Counted from the first letter of the stretch, positions 51,483 to 60,436 are shown. The stretch: DNA of 64,000 bases from JBHGBM01 sp041946965 (GCA_041946965.1 JBHGBM010000014.1:55512-119511); one strand, 5' to 3'. Made by a program: numbers and translations. Notes: a model not told the origin generated them from the letters alone.

Positions 51483-52168
51483 TTTGTTTTTCCGGTGCGG
51501 CCTCCGCGGCGGATCTCCGTTATGAGGCGCGCCATGATCACTTGCGAAAAGGCGGTTCCGGAACGCTGGTTATCAGCGACGCCGGTATCTCGTTCCAGGA
51601 GTCCGGGAAAGCGAAACACGCCTGGACCTGGAAGTATGACGACATCCAGCAGCTCGAAATCTCGCCCAAGAGGCTGCGCGTGCTGACTTACAGGGACAGC
51701 GCCTGGAGACTCGGGGCTGACCGTGAGTACCGTTTCGATCTCGCGGGTGAAGACACTTTTGACGCCGCGTATGCTTTGCTTAAAGACCGCCTCGACCAGC
51801 GGTTTGTCGCCGCGCTGCCCGATAAGGCCGTGAAGGCGGAATGGGAACTTCCGGTGAAACACCTGCAACGCTTCGGCGGCTCGCAAGGCGTGCTGCGCTT
51901 CGGCGAGGACCGCGTGGTGTACACCACGGACAGGAAGGGCGAATCGCGAACGTGGCGATATCCCGATATCGAAAACGTCAGCACCAGCGGTCCGTACCAG
52001 TTGACGCTCACCACCTATGAGCGGGCGCGCTCCCACTACGGCAACCTGAAGGGTTTCAATTTCCAGCTCAAGTCGCGGCTCGGCCAGGAACGCTACAACG
52101 AACTGTGGCTCAAGGTGAACCGGGCCAAGGGCCTGAAGGTCCTGGATTCCTACCGGGCCGGAGAGTAA
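51443..52168 (+). CDS. secreted protein with two PH-like (GRAM-like) beta repeats, unknown function
   Basis: 241 aa from ATG 51443 with GAGGT eight bases upstream. Signal peptide MELRSQKTLAALLICFSGAASA. Two units of similar layout follow: GTLVISDAGISFQESG...WTWKYDDIQQLEISPKRLRVLTY, and GVLRFGEDRVVYTTD...RTWRYPDIENVSTSGPYQLTLTTY. Both have the strand-strand-(W-x-Y-D/P-D-I)-strand pattern of PH/GRAM-like domains, here outside the cytoplasm. It overlaps the cusA 3' end by 40 bp, so it may be the last gene of the efflux operon, and overlaps the convergent gene by 19 bp. I do not know a function. Confidence 0.6.
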   Translation: MELRSQKTLAALLICFSGAASAADLRYEARHDHLRKGGSGTLVISDAGISFQESGKAKHAWTWKYDDIQQLEISPKRLRVLTYRDSAWRLGADREYRFDLAGEDTFDAAYALLKDRLDQRFVAALPDKAVKAEWELPVKHLQRFGGSQGVLRFGEDRVVYTTDRKGESRTWRYPDIENVSTSGPYQLTLTTYERARSHYGNLKGFNFQLKSRLGQERYNELWLKVNRAKGLKVLDSYRAGE

Positions 52169-53148
52169 GACGGCGCGCCGGTTGTATCCGATAGCCCCGC
52201 GGGCAGCCGCGCCTCAAACTCCGCGTCCGACGCGCATGCCGCCAGGGTGTCCGGTTCGCAAACCGCATAACCGGATCCGGCGGGATTGAAGCGGCCCGAA
52301 ATCAGGTACGCCGCACCCGCCGTGGCGGCGATCCAGGGTTGCCACACGATCAGCGGGACCACGTATTTCTTCGATCGGATCAGCGTTTCGCTCACCCCCC
52401 GCATCCTGGCGCTGCGGCGAGTGCCCGGTATCTGCGGTATGGCGAAGTGCCGAAGGTCCATGCCGGGGCGCTTCCGGCAATAACTCACCAAAGCCTTGGC
52501 CGAGTGTTTGGGCGTTGAGATGCCGGCGTCCGCAATGAGGCTCCGCCGCAGCGCGCCGGGATAGTAGAAATTGATCACGCTCCTCGCGAAGTCGGCGCAA
52601 TTGCGGTAAAGGAGATTGAACCGCCTCTGGTTCTTCTGCGAGTTGAGATGCCGGATCAGGCGGAGGTCATCCTCCGGCGTGGTGTCGAGCGCAAAGCCGT
52701 AAATGCCGCGGTCGTAAGCCGCGCCGGCCAGTTGAATCCAATCTCCCTTGGGAATTTCCCCCTCGGGCCCGTCCGGCGCGAGTTCCCGCAGATGCGCCCG
52801 GCGATACCCATCCCTGAGTCTCGCGACCAGGGCCGCGTCCACCCATTCGGGTACCTCCTCAGGCCGTTCCACGGCATAAAGGTAAGGGAGCAAGGGCACC
52901 GCGATCCAGTCCCGTCCCGCAATCCGGTTATAACGGCTGATGACGGCTCCGGATTCACCGGGCCGGCAGGGCCGCAGCCGGGTGGGCGTCTCCGCGCAGA
53001 TGGCCGAGAGGTAGACCGACGCATGACCTGTAGGGGTGAGAAAACCGAACCTGCCAAACGGCTCGCTTACCAGGAGCGCAACTCCCGCGGACAACCGTGC
53101 GGCGCCCGGGAGGACAAGAAGGCAAACCAAACAAATTGTCGTGTGCAC
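52150..53148 (-). CDS. putative papain-like (circularly permuted NlpC/DUF4105-like) secreted protein
   Basis: 332 aa from a GTG start. Signal peptide MHTTICLVCLLVLPGAARLSAG. H42 lies in FLTPTGHASVYLS and C184 in LLYRNCADFARSVINFYYPG. His before Cys, with these surrounding motifs, matches permuted papain-fold hydrolases such as DUF4105/NlpC-type proteins, in which GHxSxY and xNCxxF carry the catalytic pair. A hydrophobic stretch near 270-290 (PWIAATAGAAYLISG) could anchor it. The C-terminal ~45 residues are low in recognisable features. The activity (amidase, acyltransferase or none) is not established. A TATAAT box sits 32-37 bp upstream. Confidence 0.55.
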   Translation of the reverse strand: MHTTICLVCLLVLPGAARLSAGVALLVSEPFGRFGFLTPTGHASVYLSAICAETPTRLRPCRPGESGAVISRYNRIAGRDWIAVPLLPYLYAVERPEEVPEWVDAALVARLRDGYRRAHLRELAPDGPEGEIPKGDWIQLAGAAYDRGIYGFALDTTPEDDLRLIRHLNSQKNQRRFNLLYRNCADFARSVINFYYPGALRRSLIADAGISTPKHSAKALVSYCRKRPGMDLRHFAIPQIPGTRRSARMRGVSETLIRSKKYVVPLIVWQPWIAATAGAAYLISGRFNPAGSGYAVCEPDTLAACASDAEFEARLPAGLSDTTGAPSYSPAR

Positions 53149-53179
53149 GTTTTAATTGGCGCGTGGTTCTGGAACGGTA

Positions 53180-53208
53180 ATTATAGCCTGCGAGCGAGGG
53201 TCTGTGCC
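53180..53208 (-). promoter_or_regulatory. candidate sigma-70-type promoter for the papain-like gene
   Basis: On the minus strand TATAAT (53185-53180) is a perfect -10 box; GGCACA (53208-53203), 17 bp upstream, matches the -35 at only three positions. The predicted start near 53173 gives a ~25-base leader before the GTG at 53148, which lacks a clear ribosome-binding site. Confidence 0.4.
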
Positions 53209-53220
53209 GGATTTGAGGAG

Positions 53221-55425
53221 TTACCGGTCTCCCGACACAAGTTCAATGCTGACGCGGCCCGACTTCCCGCCCGTGGAGTCCTTAATTCGATAGCCGTAGG
53301 CCGGCAACTCCGTCCCGTCTTCGAGCTTGAAGGCAAACTCGCCGTAATTCACCGTTACTTCGACGCCCGGCGAGAAGACGGTGCGCTGCACCAGAAAGTC
53401 CGGCGTGAGCATCTCGTGCTTCAGGAGCTCCTCGTGCGCCAGGCGCCGCTGGTGCGGCGCAAGCACGTCGTTGATCGACTTGAAGGTCTTGCGCCAGGCC
53501 CAGTACGCGCGGTTCGAGACGGTCCAACTGGATTGATCACCGTACAGCAGCCCCCGCAGGAACTTAGCCGGCCACGGCCCGCGCGGATAGCCGTAGTTAT
53601 CCATGCCGTAGTTGTACGGGCTGCCGTGCTGGCGGTAAAGCATGGCGCACTCGTGGTACACCAGGCCGTATAGCGGCACTTCGATCCCCAGCCTTATGGG
53701 GTGCTCGTCATAGAACGAGACCAGGCTCAGGTTCCAGTCCTGCGGAGGCCCTTCCGCCCCCAGCACCACTTTTGCGTTCGTGGCCACTCGCATGATGTTC
53801 ATGCGCTGTTCGCGGGTTAGCGCGCGGGTGAGCGGATGACGCGAATCGTAGCACTCCACCAGCGGCAGCGAGCTGACAGTGTCCAGAAATATCGCGTTCG
53901 GCCGCAGCTCGCGGAGGTACTTGTCCATGTTCCGCCGGAACAGTTTTGCGCCCTCCATCGGGCAGATCTCCTGGGAGTGGCCGCCTTCGGACGTGAAGCC
54001 TGGAACCAGCGCCCCGAAGGCGTCGCGCATGATGTACTTCTCGTCGTAGCCCGGCGATTCGAGGTCGAGGTTGCGATAGTTATCCCAGAGCTGCGCGAGA
54101 TACCCTGCCGCCTTCGCGGCTTCGATGGCTCTCACAAGTTGTGCGGGTCCGCCCGCCTCGGCATTGACCTCGGACGCCTGATCGATGGGCCGGTAGTTGT
54201 CGTAACCCTTCTTGCCCCACCCGGCAATGCGGATGACGGCGCGATCCACACCGAGCTTGTGTTTCAAGTCTTCGACGATCTGCCGGACCTGCTCGAACGT
54301 GGTCTGTACGTGGTGGTAACCGTCGAAAACCGGACCGGCCAGCGACAGGTAGCGCGGGTCGCGCGGACGGTTCGCCACCACCTGTATCTCGAAATTCGCG
54401 GCCCCGATCAGCCTCTCCACATCGAGGTTCGCCGCGATCTTCTGCTTCAGCGTGACCAGCGTTCCTTGCTCACGAGCATACTTGCGGTACGTCTTGCACA
54501 TCTCCACGTATCCGCCGCCGGGCTGGAAGACGTACCGCGCCACGCGCGGATAGCCTAACTCCCCTTTCACCGAGCGCCAACACGGCCAGATGGCGGAAAG
54601 CCGCGGAGCAAACAGCGACGTGCCCGGCCCGGGGACCGCGGAGGGCGGGGCGGGTTCCTGCCCGGGAGCGCGCACATCGTTGGCGATCAGGCCGTAGGCA
54701 ACGTCGTCGGCCCGTTCGATGATGCAAAGGAACGAGCTCCGGCCCTTCCTGGCCCCGAACCACGGCATCGAGCTCGAATCGAACACGGTGGCCTGCCCGG
54801 CGATCCGTTCCCAGACCCAATTCAGATAGCGGAAGTAGCCCACCTTATCGAAGCGCGAGGGAACGATGAAGCCCTGCTCCTGCGGAAACACGATGTAGCC
54901 GTCGTCTTCCACGGTGCGCACCGGGAAAAGGCGCAGCGGCCATTCGATCGTCTCCACCTGCCAGTAGCGCGAGCTGTTCTGAAGCTGCTCGATTCGGAAC
55001 GTCAGTTCGGGCCGGTCCTTCGCCAGGATGACGGCGAGCGACAGCGAGAGATGCTTCTCCACGCTCCGGTCCTCTCGCACCGGACCCAGGCGCGAACGGA
55101 AGCCCGAAAGCGACAGGCGGATCCCCCCCGGCGTCTCCTCCACTTTCTTCCCGGCCGCGCCGCCCAGGCTTACCGCCAGTGTTTCGCCTCTCCTGCCCCG
55201 CAAATGGATGCGTCCGGCCGCATTCTCCCAGGGATCCGGACCCCAGGTTTCGCGCGCGGCAAGGTCTTCGACCGCCAGTGTCAGGTTATCCGGGCGAACC
55301 GTCACGCGAAGGTGCTGGTTCGCAAGCACCAGGTCCTCACCCTGCGGCCGCGGCACGCGAACGAAACCCGTCTGCGCCGCCAGAGTCCCGCACAGGACGA
55401 AAGCGAAAAGGAAAACCCTCATCAT
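53221..55425 (-). CDS. large secreted DUF5696-like protein, putative glycoside hydrolase
   Basis: 734 aa from the ATG at 55425, with AAGGAGG eight bases upstream. Signal peptide MMRVFLFAFVLCGTLAAQ. An N-terminal beta-sandwich (FVRVPRPQGEDLVLANQHLRV, FRIEQLQNSSRYWQVETIEW) is followed by a probable TIM barrel (DRAVIRIAGWGKKGYDNYRP, AAGYLAQLWDNYRNLDLESPG, AIFLDTVSSLPLVECYDSRHP, NAKVVLGAEGPPQDW), then a C-terminal sandwich. The order resembles GH36/GH101-type enzymes and DUF5696 proteins; the Asp in IFLDT and the Glu in GAEGPP are candidate catalytic residues. Family assignment is tentative. Its ATGATG overlaps the end of the methyltransferase gene. Confidence 0.6.
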   Translation of the reverse strand: MMRVFLFAFVLCGTLAAQTGFVRVPRPQGEDLVLANQHLRVTVRPDNLTLAVEDLAARETWGPDPWENAAGRIHLRGRRGETLAVSLGGAAGKKVEETPGGIRLSLSGFRSRLGPVREDRSVEKHLSLSLAVILAKDRPELTFRIEQLQNSSRYWQVETIEWPLRLFPVRTVEDDGYIVFPQEQGFIVPSRFDKVGYFRYLNWVWERIAGQATVFDSSSMPWFGARKGRSSFLCIIERADDVAYGLIANDVRAPGQEPAPPSAVPGPGTSLFAPRLSAIWPCWRSVKGELGYPRVARYVFQPGGGYVEMCKTYRKYAREQGTLVTLKQKIAANLDVERLIGAANFEIQVVANRPRDPRYLSLAGPVFDGYHHVQTTFEQVRQIVEDLKHKLGVDRAVIRIAGWGKKGYDNYRPIDQASEVNAEAGGPAQLVRAIEAAKAAGYLAQLWDNYRNLDLESPGYDEKYIMRDAFGALVPGFTSEGGHSQEICPMEGAKLFRRNMDKYLRELRPNAIFLDTVSSLPLVECYDSRHPLTRALTREQRMNIMRVATNAKVVLGAEGPPQDWNLSLVSFYDEHPIRLGIEVPLYGLVYHECAMLYRQHGSPYNYGMDNYGYPRGPWPAKFLRGLLYGDQSSWTVSNRAYWAWRKTFKSINDVLAPHQRRLAHEELLKHEMLTPDFLVQRTVFSPGVEVTVNYGEFAFKLEDGTELPAYGYRIKDSTGGKSGRVSIELVSGDR

Positions 55426-56180
55426 CGCCTTGCCTCCTTGCGCGCCAGGTACACCGTGCGGCAACCGGCGCGCATCAACGGATCGTTCTTGAAGAACTGG
55501 GCGCCATCCCACGTATGCAGCCCGCCAAAGCCCGCTTGGCGCAGCGCGTGCTGGATCTCCCCGGCGGTCCAGCATACCTCGTCGACGCGCTCATGATGCC
55601 GCCTCCAGAGGCTTCCCTCCTTGATGAACCACTCAATATCGCTCCAGGCCTGGCCATGACGCGCGTCATTGCCGTTGCGCATCACCAGCACCACGCCGGG
55701 CCGCTCGGTCCAGAAACACGTGCACCAATAGGCCTCGAAGCCGCTGCGGTTGTTCACGTCGAAGAAGAAGTAACCGCCTGGCCGCAGCGCGCGAGCCACG
55801 GCCTTGGCCACTCGCCGCAGGTCGGCCTTTAGCGGCACATGATTCAACGCATCGCACTCGCAAATGACCAGGTCCACGGGTTCGGGCAGGCGGAACGTGC
55901 GCATGTCGGCGCGGAGCACGCGCAACGGTACGCCCGCGCTCCGGGCTTTCTCGCGGGCTAGCCGGCACATGGCCGGGGAAGCATCCACGGCGAACATGCG
56001 GATGCCGCCCCGCGCCATCTCGACCGCGGTGGTTCCCGTGCCGCACGCCAGATCGCAGGCGCTACCGATTGCGGGCAGAATCTTGCCGAGGACCCGTTCG
56101 CGCGCCGCGTCAATCGGGCCGCGAAACGGCGCGAAGATCTGGTCGTAGTACCGCGCGAGCCACTTATACGGGCGGTTCAT
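55422..56180 (-). CDS. class I SAM-dependent methyltransferase
   Basis: 252 aa. Rossmann-type SAM-binding site: motif I CDLACGTGTTAVEMA, an acidic residue ending strand 2 (FAVDASPAM), RADMRTFRLP (motif II region) and DLVICECDALNHV, then LRPGGYFFFDVN. It belongs to the broad Methyltransf_25 group of small-molecule O/N/C-methyltransferases. No signal peptide, so it is cytoplasmic. It is translationally coupled by a 4-bp overlap to the downstream putative glycosidase gene and starts 6 bp after the oxidoreductase gene ends. Substrate unknown. Confidence 0.88.
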   Translation of the reverse strand: MNRPYKWLARYYDQIFAPFRGPIDAARERVLGKILPAIGSACDLACGTGTTAVEMARGGIRMFAVDASPAMCRLAREKARSAGVPLRVLRADMRTFRLPEPVDLVICECDALNHVPLKADLRRVAKAVARALRPGGYFFFDVNNRSGFEAYWCTCFWTERPGVVLVMRNGNDARHGQAWSDIEWFIKEGSLWRRHHERVDEVCWTAGEIQHALRQAGFGGLHTWDGAQFFKNDPLMRAGCRTVYLARKEARR

Positions 56181-56186
56181 GGCGAC

Positions 56187-57470
56187 TTACAGTATCTTAC
56201 TCACCCCTGGGGTGAAGCATACGGGATAAACACCGCCGGGTCCCGGCCGCGTCGGCGGCTCCATGTCGCTCCTCACCTCTTCCGGCCGCGGCGCGAAATA
56301 GAAGTCCGACGCGTTCACCTGCTCCCACGTGACTTCCTTGCCGGTATAGCAACTGATCTGGCCCATGATACCGAGCATGGTGCTCTGCGCCATGTAGTCG
56401 CCGCCGTTGATGGGCTTGCCGGAGCGAATGGCCTTGAAGAACTCGTCGTGCTCGATCTGGTACGGGTTCGTGTGCACACCGGCGTACATCTTGGGTCCCG
56501 AATACTGCCACGGGTTTTCCCCCTCGATACGCCCCTGCATGGTGAAGCAACGGCCCTTGGTTCCCACAAGCATGCTGGAGGTCTGGTTGAAACAGTTCGG
56601 AATGGTGCGGCAGAAGGCGTGCATCCGCACCCCGTTGGCGAATTCGTAGAGCACGGCGTGATGGTCGAACACGTTGCCGTACACCTCCGCGTTCAGCGTG
56701 GAACGGCCTCCCATCCCCATGCAGCGCACCGGCGGCATTCCCCGCATCGCCCAGTTCGCGCGATCCAGGTTGTGCACCAGCGATTGCGGGATGTCGTCGC
56801 CGCACAGCCAGTGGAAATGATACTGGTTGCTGGCCTGGTGCTCGACTTCGTTCTGTCCCGGCTTGCGCGGGCGCAGCACGTAGGGGGCCCGGAAGTATCT
56901 CTCTTCGATGGCGACAATGTCCCCGATGGCGCCGTCATGAACCCGCTCGATGGCTTCGCGGTACATGGTGGTGTACCGGCTCTGAAGTCCCGAAAGCACC
57001 GAGAGGTTCTTCTGCCGCGCCAACTCGCAAGCCGCCTTCACCACCTTGATGCCCGCGGGATCGATGGCATGCGGCTTTTCCACGAACACGTGTTTGCCGG
57101 CCTGAATGGCCGCCATCATGTGCATGGGATGGAATTTCGCGGCGTTGGCCACCAGCACCACGTCCACGCTTTCGATGACGTTCTTGTAGCCGTCGAAGCC
57201 GGCGAAGCAATGGTTATCATCCACTTCAACCTGGCCTGCGAACTTCACCTTCAATTCCGTCCGCCTCTCCTGGATGCGGTCTGGAGCGATGTCCGCCATC
57301 GCCACCAGGCGCGCTCCCTTATCGGCCGTCAGCGCCTGTCCCGCGGCCTCCGTGTTGCGCCCGCCGCAGCCGATCATTCCGACGCGGATCGTGTCGCTTC
57401 CAGCCACATACCCCGGCAGCCCCGCAAGCGCGGCTCCGGTCTTGATGAAACTCCGGCGTGAACTTTCCAT
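56187..57470 (-). CDS. Tat-exported Gfo/Idh/MocA-family oxidoreductase
   Basis: 427 aa. A Tat leader (MESSRRSFIKTGAALAGLPG) precedes the Rossmann nucleotide-binding domain (IRVGMIGCGGRN, VAMADIAPDR, VVLVANAAKFHPMHMMAAIQ, GKHVFVEKPHAIDP with the conserved EKP). The C-terminal substrate domain has YHFHWLCGDDIPQSLVHNLD, where the DIPxxxVHNLD part is typical. Periplasmic members carry tightly bound NAD(P)(H) and act on sugars, some as redox-neutral glycosidases. It sits next to a putative glycosidase and an acyltransferase. A run of eight G residues lies in the ribosome-binding region (57486-57479). Confidence 0.9.
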   Translation of the reverse strand: MESSRRSFIKTGAALAGLPGYVAGSDTIRVGMIGCGGRNTEAAGQALTADKGARLVAMADIAPDRIQERRTELKVKFAGQVEVDDNHCFAGFDGYKNVIESVDVVLVANAAKFHPMHMMAAIQAGKHVFVEKPHAIDPAGIKVVKAACELARQKNLSVLSGLQSRYTTMYREAIERVHDGAIGDIVAIEERYFRAPYVLRPRKPGQNEVEHQASNQYHFHWLCGDDIPQSLVHNLDRANWAMRGMPPVRCMGMGGRSTLNAEVYGNVFDHHAVLYEFANGVRMHAFCRTIPNCFNQTSSMLVGTKGRCFTMQGRIEGENPWQYSGPKMYAGVHTNPYQIEHDEFFKAIRSGKPINGGDYMAQSTMLGIMGQISCYTGKEVTWEQVNASDFYFAPRPEEVRSDMEPPTRPGPGGVYPVCFTPGVSKIL

Positions 57471-57643
57471 GTGTCGTTCCCCCCCCTAAGTGGAATAGTG
57501 TAGTCCAACCCCGCAAGCTCAACGCACAGGCACGGCGTTGTCCCCGGGCGTCTGCGTCGATTTCGGAGGGCCGGAGGCCGATACGGTGGTACCCCTCGGC
57601 ATATTCGAAGCCGTACTTACGTTCCAGTCCGCGCTCACCCCGT
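57471..57643. other. 173-bp intergenic region
   Basis: Between two same-strand genes. The only notable element is a C8 tract on the + strand (57479-57486), i.e. G8 on the coding strand, acting as ribosome-binding site of the oxidoreductase. An open frame across 57519-57640 on the minus strand has no recognisable protein character. No terminator was found. Confidence 0.35.
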
Positions 57644-58759
57644 TCAGATCTTGAAGAAGATCTTGCGTTGATAGAGCCAATAGCAGATGTACCACAGGCC
57701 CGCCAGCACCAGCAGGTGATGCGGAATGGCGCCGAGGTCGCCCAGAAAGGCGAAGTTCTTGTCGAACGCGCGCAGCCCGCGGTCGAGCCAGCCCTTGATC
57801 CCGATCTGGCCGAGCGAGTACACGAAGATCGAGTTCATCCCCAGCACCAGGAACGGAAAGGCCCATCGCCTCACCTGCTTCACCTCGATCACCCAATAGA
57901 AGAACGCCAGCATCAGGATGACCCATCCGGCGCTGAAGAACGTGAATGAGGCGGTCCACAGGCGCTTGACCATCGGGTTGAACGGCTCCAGCCCCAGCCC
58001 CAGCGCGAACGCCGCCACCGAGCATGCGGCCAACACCTTCAGCTTGTAGGCGTGCGGCTTTCCGGTCTGCAACAACGCCCCCGCCCAGCACCCGAACAGG
58101 ATGGTCACGGCGTTGCCGATGAAGTTGATGGTTGTGTAATAGCCCGAGTACGTGTATCCGAGCACGGCCTGGTCGATCACCTGGCCGATATTTCCCGCCT
58201 TGGACCAGGGACCCTCGGGACCGGGAAAGATGGCGAACAGCGCCCAATACCCCACGATCATGGCGAAGGCGGCCGCCGCCTGCCATCGGAACCGCAGGCG
58301 CAGGATGAGGAAGCACAACACGTAGCCGAACGCGATCTGGCACAACACGTTGATGAATTGCAGCCGCAGTCCGCGTGTGCTGCCCCAGTTTGAGTAGATG
58401 TTGCTCAGCACGATCAGCATGAACGCGCGCCACGCCACGTGCCGGAACACCTTCCACGTGTCCGCGCCCTCGGCCGTGCGCCGCGCGAACGCGAACGGCA
58501 TGGCCACTCCGACCATGAACGTGAAAGCCGGCTGGATCAGGTCCCAAAAAGTGCAGCCCTCCCACGCGGTGTGATCGACCTGATCGGCCAGCCAGCTCCA
58601 GCCGGGATAGTTGCGCAGTACGGACATCCCGAAGCCTTCCGCAACCAGCAAAAGCATGATGAAACCGCGATACGCGTCGAGGCTGACCAGCCGCGCGCCG
58701 GCCTTGCCGTCCGGGATCTTCGCGGTTTCGGCAACCGCGGGCCTTGTCATCGTAGCCAT
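57644..58759 (-). CDS. multi-pass membrane acyltransferase-like protein (DUF5009/HGSNAT-like)
   Basis: 371 aa with about ten hydrophobic segments. The N-terminal RLVSLDAYRGFIMLLLVAEG is the signature of the HGSNAT/DUF5009/OpgC-related group; PAFTFMVGVAMPFAFARR, RRWAFPFLVLGMNSIFVYSLGQ and IPHHLLVLAGLWYICYWLYQ also fit. HGSNAT moves acetyl groups from cytoplasmic acetyl-CoA across a membrane onto glucosamine residues. The bacterial branch is uncharacterised, but transmembrane acetylation of an amino sugar is plausible. A sulfatase ends 10 bp upstream on the same strand. Confidence 0.82.
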   Translation of the reverse strand: MATMTRPAVAETAKIPDGKAGARLVSLDAYRGFIMLLLVAEGFGMSVLRNYPGWSWLADQVDHTAWEGCTFWDLIQPAFTFMVGVAMPFAFARRTAEGADTWKVFRHVAWRAFMLIVLSNIYSNWGSTRGLRLQFINVLCQIAFGYVLCFLILRLRFRWQAAAAFAMIVGYWALFAIFPGPEGPWSKAGNIGQVIDQAVLGYTYSGYYTTINFIGNAVTILFGCWAGALLQTGKPHAYKLKVLAACSVAAFALGLGLEPFNPMVKRLWTASFTFFSAGWVILMLAFFYWVIEVKQVRRWAFPFLVLGMNSIFVYSLGQIGIKGWLDRGLRAFDKNFAFLGDLGAIPHHLLVLAGLWYICYWLYQRKIFFKI

Positions 58760-58769
58760 AAGGGCGCCT

Positions 58770-60404
58770 CTAACTCTCCGGGACCGGCGCGGGCGTGCGA
58801 GGCGCCGCCTGCACCTTCTCCCACGGTTCCACGTGGGCGCGTGCGGCCCACTTCTCGTACGCCGCCGCCATGCGCCCGGCGCGCTCTGCTTCTTTCTCCG
58901 CCAGGTTTGTCATTTCAGTTCGGTCGGCTCTCATGTTGTAAAGTTCCCAGCGGTCCGGATGCCGCGAAACCAGCTTCCACTCACCCTGCCGGATGGCGCG
59001 GTTCCCCTCGTGCTCCCAGCAGATCGCCTCGCGTCCTTCTACCCTGCCGCCGCCGAACGCCGGGCGCAGGCTCCTGCCCTCGAGTGGCGTCACCGGTTGG
59101 CCCTTGCGCGATGATGGATACTTCACCCCCGCCACGTCGAGGCACGTAGCCATGATATCGATCAGGTGGGCCGGCTCGCGCACCAGGGCGCCGGTCTGTC
59201 GGATGCCCGCGGGCCAGCGGGCGATCAGCGGCGCGGAGATGCCGCCCTCGTGCACCCAATGCTTGTAGAGCCGGAACGGCGTGTTGGAGGCGTTGGCCCA
59301 TCCGATGCCGTAGCTCTGATAGGTGCTGCTCGCGCCCGGCATGACGCCGGGGAGATTGCCCACCCGCACGGGGCGGCCCTCGCGCGTCAGTTTGGGCACG
59401 TGCAATCCGCCCGCCTTCGGCCCGAGTTCCTCCGCGCAGCCGCCGTTGTCGGCCAGGAAGAGCACCAGCGTGTTCCGCTCCTGCCCGGCCCTCCGCAACG
59501 CCGCGAGGATCCTGCCGATGCCCTGGTCCATGCGGTCGATCTGCGCCGCATAGACCTCCATTCTGCGCTGCTGCCATTCCTTGTCCGGCGCGTCCTTCCA
59601 TTCGGGCACCCGGCTGTCGCGCGGGGTCAAGGGCCAGCGCCGGTCGATGATCCCCATCTCGATCATGCGCCGCCGGCGCTCGCTGCGCAACGCGTCCCAG
59701 CCGTCCTTGTACCGGCCGCGATAACGCGCGATCTCGTCTTCGGGCGCGTGCAGCGGCCAGTGGGGCGAGGTGAAGGCGGCATACAGGAAAAACGGCTGGG
59801 TCTTGGACGCCGATTCGATGTATGCGGCGGCGTTATCGGCGATGGCGTCCGTGAAGTAGTAATCCGGCTTGTCCGGCTCCGCCGGATCGTTGTCGCGCGT
59901 CAGCGTCACCGGGTTGAAGTAATCCGCCGCGCCGTGAATGATTCCGTAGTACTTGTCGAAACCGCGCTGCCGGGGCCAGTTGTGCTTTGACGAGGTCACC
60001 GGCGTGACGTGCCACTTCCCCGCCATGAACGTCTGGTAACCCGCCGGCTTCAGCGCCTCGGCAATCGTGACGCAGTTGGGGTTCAGGTCACCGGTGTAGC
60101 CCGGGAAAGGCTTCGGGTTATCCACCATGTGACCCACGCCGGTCTGGTGCGGGTACAGGCCGGTGAGCAGGCTGGCGCGCGTGGGACAGCAGCGGGCCGT
60201 ATTGTAGAACTGCGTGAAGCGCACCCCTCCCTTGGCTAGCCCGTCGATGTGGGGCGTACGGATCTCGGATCCGTAGCAGCCGAGGTCGGAAAAACCCATA
60301 TCGTCGTTCATGATGAGCACGATATTGGGGCGGGAAGGCGCGGCGCCCGCCGCTCCGGCGAGTGCGGCGCCGCCCGTGACTTTCAGAAAATTGCGGCGGT
60401 CCAT
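58770..60404 (-). CDS. Tat-exported arylsulfatase
   Basis: 544 aa from the ATG at 60404 with AGGAG eight bases upstream; a longer start at 60437 would bury the Tat leader MDRRNFLKVTGGAALAG. Metal ligands D34-D35 (LIMNDDMGFSDLGCYG). The formylglycine site C72-C-P-T-R76 (RCCPTRASLLTG) is the variant common in arylsulfatase A-like enzymes. Further motifs are FMAGKWHVTP, FLADNGGCAEELG, and a C-terminal region with QGEWKLVSRHPDRWELYN. It hydrolyses sulfate esters outside the cytoplasm. It lies 10 bp from the acyltransferase gene and probably shares its transcript. Confidence 0.93.
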   Translation of the reverse strand: MDRRNFLKVTGGAALAGAAGAAPSRPNIVLIMNDDMGFSDLGCYGSEIRTPHIDGLAKGGVRFTQFYNTARCCPTRASLLTGLYPHQTGVGHMVDNPKPFPGYTGDLNPNCVTIAEALKPAGYQTFMAGKWHVTPVTSSKHNWPRQRGFDKYYGIIHGAADYFNPVTLTRDNDPAEPDKPDYYFTDAIADNAAAYIESASKTQPFFLYAAFTSPHWPLHAPEDEIARYRGRYKDGWDALRSERRRRMIEMGIIDRRWPLTPRDSRVPEWKDAPDKEWQQRRMEVYAAQIDRMDQGIGRILAALRRAGQERNTLVLFLADNGGCAEELGPKAGGLHVPKLTREGRPVRVGNLPGVMPGASSTYQSYGIGWANASNTPFRLYKHWVHEGGISAPLIARWPAGIRQTGALVREPAHLIDIMATCLDVAGVKYPSSRKGQPVTPLEGRSLRPAFGGGRVEGREAICWEHEGNRAIRQGEWKLVSRHPDRWELYNMRADRTEMTNLAEKEAERAGRMAAAYEKWAARAHVEPWEKVQAAPRTPAPVPES

Positions 60405-60436
60405 GGCGAAACTCCTAATATACACGGCAGACGACA

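Noticed and set aside
57519..57640. Small gene or protein relic between the oxidoreductase and the acyltransferase
   Set aside because: The open frame is just the continuation of a shadow frame of the acyltransferase gene and has no start, ribosome-binding site or family resemblance.
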